A model generated the notes under the pieces. The model saw nothing but the letters and a program-made list of their open reading frames with translations, was not told the origin of the DNA and searched no databases. Position numbers and translations under genes: made by a program. A stretch of 64,000 nucleotides of DNA from Phycisphaerae bacterium (GTDB lineage: Bacteria; Planctomycetota; Phycisphaerae; Sedimentisphaerales; Anaerohalosphaeraceae), in the NCBI GenBank assembly GCA_018052735.1, contig JAGPMT010000002.1, positions 109,184-173,183 on the forward strand, read 5' to 3'. This document shows positions 59,578-64,000 of the stretch, one piece after another (within the stretch, counting starts at the first letter, position 1; each line of letters starts with the position of its first letter).

Positions 59578-59680
59578 TTTTTCCCTTTCTTTTGAGTTCT
59601 GCCAAAAAATAAGGACGGGCCTTACTTTCGCCCGTCACAGCGTATAATTTTTTCTACCGCTGGCCGGCAGTGCCGCAGTT

Positions 59681-60829
59681 TTACACTTTCGGCGGCATTG
59701 CTACCCGCAGCGGCGGCGCCGTTCCGTCTTTGCCCTGTCCCATATACAGCGTCAGGTGCGGGAACGGAATTTCGATGCCTTTTTCGTCAAATCTCTTCTT
59801 GAGCCGCCGGTTAAACTCCCGTCCGACCGCCCACTGTCGAGACGGCCGCGTTCGAATGCGGGCCTTAATAATGATCGCCGAATCCGCAAAGCGGTCCAGC
59901 CCGAGGATTTCTATTGGCTCAAGAATATCTCCTTGAAATGCTGCATCAGACCGCATTTCTTCATCAATCTGCCGTATCACCTCCATTACTTCATCCACAT
60001 TTTCGCGATAGGCCACGCCGATTTCGAACACGTACCGCGACCACTCTTTGGTCATATTGGTAACGACAGTAATTTCACCGTTGCGAACATAATGCACATT
60101 GCCCGCAAAGTCCCGCAGCGTTGTCATCCGCAGATTGACATTTTCCACCAGCCCGCTTTTGCCGGCAATATCCACAATATCACCCACCCGTATCTGGTCA
60201 TCCAGCAGAATAAAAAAGCCGTTGATTATATCCCGCACGAGTTGCTGGGCGCCAAAGCCCACCGCCACACCTACAACGCCGGCGGCTGTCAGAATAGGAC
60301 CAACTTTCAGCCCCAGATTATCCAGAACCATAATAATGGCTACAGCAATCAAAGCCATATTGATGACGCTGCGCACAACAGACTTCAGCGTATCCGAGCG
60401 TTTTTTCATTTCGCCGTCCTGACGTTTTTCAAGACGGGTAAACGCATGATCCAGCACCAGCCCGATGATTTTCATAATGATATAAGTTACGGCTAGCACC
60501 AGGACAATACGCAGGCCGCTGGTAATCAGCCAGCTGCCGATTTTTGTTTGCAAAAGCCCTTCTACATTGATTCCCAGATTTTCCAGTATCAGCGTAACAG
60601 CCGCCGCAGCCAAGACAACGACAAAGATTTTATACAGCAGCGGTTTCAGTGTTTCTGTGTGATTTTTAATTTTGCCGTTCTGGCATTTTTCCAGACGTGA
60701 AAATGCATGATCCAGCAGCAGGCGAAACGCTTTAACTAGCACCAGCGTTATAATCAGAACGATAAAAATCCGCAGGCCGCTGCTGACGAACCAGCGGCCG
60801 GCATCCTGCAAAAACTTATCAAAATTCAT
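59681..60829 (-). CDS. Small-conductance mechanosensitive channel (MscS family) with duplicated N-terminal module
   Basis: 382 residues. The MscS core (TM3 pore helix AGVVGVAVGFGAQQLVRDIINGFFILLDDQIRVGDIVDI, then the beta and C-terminal domains) is clear. Before it, residues 13-93 and 100-180 are two copies of a membrane module: GLRIFIVLIITLV...LDHAFSRLEK and GLRIVLVLAVTYI...LDHAFTRLEK, each ending LENLGINVEGLL or LDNLGLKVGPIL. The channel relieves osmotic shock. It is 17 bp downstream of asnS. Confidence 0.9.
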   Translation of the reverse strand: MNFDKFLQDAGRWFVSSGLRIFIVLIITLVLVKAFRLLLDHAFSRLEKCQNGKIKNHTETLKPLLYKIFVVVLAAAAVTLILENLGINVEGLLQTKIGSWLITSGLRIVLVLAVTYIIMKIIGLVLDHAFTRLEKRQDGEMKKRSDTLKSVVRSVINMALIAVAIIMVLDNLGLKVGPILTAAGVVGVAVGFGAQQLVRDIINGFFILLDDQIRVGDIVDIAGKSGLVENVNLRMTTLRDFAGNVHYVRNGEITVVTNMTKEWSRYVFEIGVAYRENVDEVMEVIRQIDEEMRSDAAFQGDILEPIEILGLDRFADSAIIIKARIRTRPSRQWAVGREFNRRLKKRFDEKGIEIPFPHLTLYMGQGKDGTAPPLRVAMPPKV

Positions 60830-60845
60830 AGATTCAATTTTCTAT

Positions 60846-62360
60846 TTACAAATAAACCTTGTCCATCAATCTCGGAAACGCAATACACTGGCGGATGTGT
60901 TTTTCGCCCGTAAGCCAGGCAACAGTGCGCTCTACGCCCAGACCAAAGCCGCCATGCGGTACCGAACCGTACTTTCGCAAATCCAGATACCATTGATAAG
61001 AATCTAAATTGTACCCTTCTTGGCGAATGCGGGCAAGCAATCTTTCGTAATTGTCCTCCCGAATCGAACCCCCAATTATCTCGCCAAAGCCGGCCGGAGC
61101 TAAAAGGTCAAAATTCTCTACAACCTCTTCCCTGCTGCGGTCCGTCTTCATATAAAACGCCTTAGCCTTTTTGGGATAATGAGTTACGAATACAGGCCGA
61201 TTGTGCATCAGCGAAATAATAGTTTCATCCGACCCCCCCAGATCCTTGCCCCATTGGAAATCAGCGGCTAATTGCGCATGCTTAGGATTATTTTCAATTT
61301 TTACCTGCAATTCTGCCAATTCCCCGCGAAGTTCGATAATCCGCCCGGCCGTTTTGTCCTGCTGCCATTTTTTAAGGCCCCCTTTGGCTTCCAATAATAA
61401 TAACTGGTTTAATTCCTCTTCGTATGCCTTTTTCTGTGCCAGAAATCCTTCAAGCTGAGCTGCCATAAACTCTTTCGTGCGGTTGCTTGTCAGAATCTCG
61501 GCTGCTTCGCTATAGGTCAGCCGCACAAATGGTTTTTGAATAGCTTCCAATGCCGCAATATCGGCACCGAGAGTTTCCAGTTCCGCACGATTGTTTCGAA
61601 GTACCCCCTGAATGATGCTGAAGACAAAATCTTCGGCCAATTCCAGAAGCCCCGGCAGGTCAATATAAGCTACTTCCGGCTCTACCATCCAGAATTCCGT
61701 TAGATGCCGGCGGGTTTTGCTTTTTTCCGCCCGAAAGGTCGGGCCAAAACAGTACACCTTCCCAAAGCTCATCGCCGCCGCTTCAAGGTACAGCTGGCCT
61801 GTCTGCGCCAGATGCATGGGCTGGCCGAAATAATCAACCTCGAACAAAGTCTGTTCTCCTTCGCCGGCAATCGTCGTAAAAATGGGTGTATCTACCAGTA
61901 TAAAGCCGTTGTCGTTGAAAAACCGGCGAATGGCATCGATAACTGTGTGCCGTATCCGTCCAATGCACCACGGACGCAGAGAACGCAGGTGCAGATGACG
62001 GTTTTTCAGCAGAAAATCAATCCCATGCTCCTTCGGTGTAATGGGGTAATCCGCTGCCGGACAATGAATAATCGCATCGCTGACGGCCAGCTCTACCCCG
62101 CCCGGCGAACGCGGCTCTGCCCGGATAGTGCCCCCAACAGACAGCGATGATTCCTGACCCAGATGTTCAAGCTGCACGAACAGCTCTTTTGAAAGATTGG
62201 CCGCCTCTGCAACGCATTGGCATAGACCTGTGCCGTCGCGAAGCATCAAAAACAGCACCCTGCCGCTCGAGCGGCTGTTATACAGCCAGCTGTCCAGCCG
62301 TACCTGCTGACCAATATAATTTTTCAGTTCACGAATAAAAACCTTCTTATTTGGCATCAT
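60846..62360 (-). CDS. asnS: Asparaginyl-tRNA synthetase with coiled-coil insertion
   Basis: 504 residues. N-terminal OB-fold anticodon domain (QQVRLDSWLYNSRSSGRVLFLMLRDG). Class II core: motif 1 (NGFILVDTPIFT), motif 2 (GPTFRAEKSKTRRHLTEFWMVEPE) and motif 3 (GGFGLGVERTVAWL). The E. coli enzyme is about 466 residues; here residues 291-366 form an extra charged coiled-coil stretch between the aminoacylation core strands. ATG 62360 has AAGGA about 10 nt before it; TTG 62366 is less likely. Confidence 0.94.
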   Translation of the reverse strand: MMPNKKVFIRELKNYIGQQVRLDSWLYNSRSSGRVLFLMLRDGTGLCQCVAEAANLSKELFVQLEHLGQESSLSVGGTIRAEPRSPGGVELAVSDAIIHCPAADYPITPKEHGIDFLLKNRHLHLRSLRPWCIGRIRHTVIDAIRRFFNDNGFILVDTPIFTTIAGEGEQTLFEVDYFGQPMHLAQTGQLYLEAAAMSFGKVYCFGPTFRAEKSKTRRHLTEFWMVEPEVAYIDLPGLLELAEDFVFSIIQGVLRNNRAELETLGADIAALEAIQKPFVRLTYSEAAEILTSNRTKEFMAAQLEGFLAQKKAYEEELNQLLLLEAKGGLKKWQQDKTAGRIIELRGELAELQVKIENNPKHAQLAADFQWGKDLGGSDETIISLMHNRPVFVTHYPKKAKAFYMKTDRSREEVVENFDLLAPAGFGEIIGGSIREDNYERLLARIRQEGYNLDSYQWYLDLRKYGSVPHGGFGLGVERTVAWLTGEKHIRQCIAFPRLMDKVYL

Positions 62361-62537
62361 TGGCAATAGTTCCTTTGCTGTGATTTGAATCCAATTCAGG
62401 CTTAAACTGTATCCGAAATCATTGCTTTCTGCAAGATAGTTAATCCAGTGTTTTCACCGATCCAGCGGATAAAATAGGATTGACGGACAATCTATGCCGG
62501 ATTACTCTATGCGGCAAAAAATGCGGAGACAACAGGG

Positions 62538-63137
62538 ATGGAATCCTTTTATATGCGAGTACGAAAAGCAGATGAGGCCGGCTATGCGGCTGCACTGCGG
62601 GGTTTGGCACACAACAAAAAGCAGGAACCCCAGCGAATGGACATTGTAGCCCGCCGGCTGGCAGATATGGATGGCGGCCACAATAAGTTTTTGGAAAGCA
62701 TTATTGTCTGGCTGGATGTCAGGGCTCCGCGCTATTGGTGGCAGGAAGCCGATACATTCCGGCTTTCTACCAAGCAGAGTGAAAGCACAATGCACACGCT
62801 TACCGAGGAACTGGCCGCTATTGATATCCATAATCCAGCAGAAGTTGAGGCATTTATTGCCGACAATTTCGAGCCCAATTCATGCAGTCCCCAAACGCTT
62901 GCTTGGATATATGAAACGGTACCCCAAAAAAATATCATTGAAATAAAGAAAAAACTGCCCGAGGGTTTTCTCCAGACCCGAATGTGGTGCATGAGCTACA
63001 AAACCCTCCGTAACATCATTTTACAGCGCCGCACGCACCGCCTGCCGCATTGGCGCGAATTTATCCGTCAGGTGCTCGAGCAGGTTGAACACCCCGAACT
63101 GCTGCCGGGTCTTGATACCGGCAAAAATGGACGCTGA
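62538..63137 (+). CDS. Conserved protein of phage-associated type, function unknown
   Basis: 199 residues. Patterns such as MDGGHNKFLESIIVWLDVRAPRYWW and TKQSESTMHTL resemble, from memory, a family met in Firmicutes phages and related bacteria; the similar-looking end (LRNIILQRRTHRLPHW) faintly recalls ThyX but the RHR-type motif is not present. No catalytic assignment is made. GGAG lies 9 nt before the ATG; TTGACG at 62480-62485 may be the -35. It stands alone near the decayed end of the window. Confidence 0.65.
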   Translation: MESFYMRVRKADEAGYAAALRGLAHNKKQEPQRMDIVARRLADMDGGHNKFLESIIVWLDVRAPRYWWQEADTFRLSTKQSESTMHTLTEELAAIDIHNPAEVEAFIADNFEPNSCSPQTLAWIYETVPQKNIIEIKKKLPEGFLQTRMWCMSYKTLRNIILQRRTHRLPHWREFIRQVLEQVEHPELLPGLDTGKNGR

Positions 63138-63283
63138 ACTTTAGAATATCTTTCGAAGCCGGCAGCTGTTTAACAGTTCGATAGGCATTTATAAATCTAT
63201 TTTGCTTGTTTTGAAAAGAAATCTCTTTATTGGGGCTGGCTGATTGAATATTGATAAAAGCTGACTGCTGACGCTGACTAATT

Positions 63284-63325
63284 AAAAAAAGAAAACATCA
63301 GGAAACCTTATTCCCTGATGTTTTC
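63284..63325 (-). terminator. Strong intrinsic terminator, leftward
   Basis: A perfect 12-bp stem (GAAAACATCAGG and complement) with an 11-nt loop; the minus-strand side runs into seven T. It implies a leftward transcript through 63361-63543. Confidence 0.8.
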
Positions 63326-63360
63326 CGGAGGGGAGAAAACTCTTGTATCTTTTAAATCGG

Positions 63361-63543
63361 CTAAGCTGTTTTTTTCTCTTTAACAAATTTAAAATATTTT
63401 GTCCAACAAAATTTTAATATTTTATCGGACGAATAAATTTTCGACGGCGGAGAGTTTTTTACAAGGTTAAATTCTCTCTCAACCCAGTCTAAGTAAGCTA
63501 ACCTCTGATAAAAAAAGAAGTTATATTCACGAGTGCTCGGCAA
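63361..63543 (-). pseudogene. Fragment of a leftward gene, possibly the end of a DNA glycosylase
   Basis: A 60-codon frame with no ATG (TTG at 63543, frame open a little further back to a stop). Its start (DVFYLPSTREYNFFF when read back a few codons) recalls the LPSTSPANA-type end of Mug-like DNA glycosylases. That comparison is weak. A strong terminator follows, so this may be the surviving 3' end of a lost gene. The region is much more AT-rich than its neighbours. Confidence 0.35.
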
Positions 63544-63743
63544 ATAAAAGACATCGCAGGTTGACTATATGCCCGACTTAGAAAATTTTCAAGATTAAAT
63601 TCGACATCAGTACTGTCCCGTTAACTTTTAACATTTTTATTATAACACGAAACAATTTAAAGACTTAAAGAAAATTATGACCTGTATCGATTTCAATTTG
63701 CTCGTGTATGATAATCGCTCTGGATTACTTCAAGGAGCCAATC

Positions 63744-63916
63744 ATGAACGACGGTCGAATTGTATTCTCACAGATCATGGACCACTTTCCGCGAGGCGAT
63801 TCAAGTCTTGCGTGGACCGCTATCGCGGCGATCATCGTATCAAAACCTTTACATGCCTGGATCGGTATTATTGTAAACCCCTACCCGATATCAATACCAA
63901 AATTTCTGTTGTATAA
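63744..63916 (+). pseudogene. IS4-type (DUF4372) transposase N-terminal remnant, frameshifted
   Basis: AAGGAG precedes ATG 63744. The first codons read MNDGRIVFSQIMDHFPRGD, the typical start of DUF4372 transposases. At about 63800 one T appears lost: the next frame continues FKSCVDRYRGDHRIKTFTC and LDRYYC, again as in the family, before homology ends near 63872 and a stop follows at 63916. So the insertion sequence is dead and truncated. No terminal repeats were found. Confidence 0.75.
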
Positions 63917-64000
63917 GGTGGCGGCTGTAACGATTTTTCCTGCATCTTCCGCAGACGATGCTGCTTTTGCGTCTGCTGTTTCGAATACCAATAGCCGCGT
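63881..64000 (-). CDS. Possible C-terminus of a leftward gene running off the window
   Basis: Forty codons on the minus strand, open to the window edge, ending at TAG 63883-63881. The residues (TADAKAASSAEDAGKIVTAA) look more protein-like than the opposite strand. Unrecognised, and too short to be sure. Confidence 0.25.
   Translation of the reverse strand, partial: TRLLVFETADAKAASSAEDAGKIVTAATLYNRNFGIDIG

Noticed and set aside
63677..63916. 79-codon frame as an intact gene
   Set aside because: Its middle is the second half of the frameshifted DUF4372 transposase; the first codons are unrelated.
1..64000. CRISPR arrays, rRNA genes, att sites, restriction or toxin-antitoxin systems
   Set aside because: None seen: no spaced repeats of array type, no rRNA motifs and no matching gene pairs in the window.

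Overview
The window reads as a chromosome segment of a planctomycete, most likely class Phycisphaerae near Sedimentisphaerales. This is inferred from gene content, not from a marker tree. Pointers are secreted LamG and GLUG proteins ending in a short dockerin-like calcium tail, an ECF sigma factor next to a Ser/Thr kinase with WD40 repeats, a PEP-CTERM protein, a LpxC-FabZ fusion and a GlmU-like protein without its acetyltransferase half. Lipid A genes, BamA and Skp show a Gram-negative outer membrane. A Rex-controlled [NiFe] hydrogenase and pyruvate phosphate dikinase suggest fermentative, largely anaerobic energy metabolism.

Layout. 1-4.8 kb: three secreted proteins with dockerin-like tails. 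5.1-7.4 kb: ilvB-ilvN, followed by about 0.86 kb with no gene. 8.4-12.9 kb: a FliA/WhiG-type sigma factor behind a sigma-28-like promoter, a phosphohexomutase, a GH99-like glycosidase and a DUF4174 protein. 13.2-20.3 kb: regulators (a sigma-54 activator without sensor domain, a PAS-LuxR protein, and an operon of ECF sigma, helical protein and kinase-WD40). 20.4-25.1 kb: rex plus a four-subunit group 3 [NiFe] hydrogenase, with Rex-type palindromes upstream. 25.4-27.4 kb: a ClpN protein, a Na/Ca exchanger and tRNA-Gln(UUG).

27.4-34.0 kb is a housekeeping run: glmU-like, prs, rplY, pth, rpsF, ssb, rpsR, rplI, dnaB. 34.0-41.3 kb is an envelope run: bamA, skp, lpxD, lpxC-fabZ, lpxA and a GnnA-like oxidoreductase. 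41.6-54.4 kb: ppdK, nrdR with paired NrdR-like boxes, a stand-alone ATP-cone protein, a PH-domain membrane protein, der, cstA, the c-di-AMP pair cdaA-ybbR, a small lipoprotein and an ABC-F ATPase. 54.5-63.1 kb: YkgJ-type protein, nucleoside transporter, PEP-CTERM protein, msrA, a parvulin foldase, a MscS channel with an internal duplication, asnS with a coiled-coil insertion and a phage-like conserved protein. The last 0.9 kb is decayed: a frameshifted IS4-type (DUF4372) transposase start and fragments.

How the genes fit together: the 27-41 kb block links nucleotide-sugar and PRPP supply, translation, replication and outer-membrane assembly. The hydrogenase operon appears to sense NADH/NAD+ through its own first gene. 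nrdR and the FliA-type gene also appear to control themselves. I saw no CRISPR array, rRNA, phage module or intact insertion sequence.
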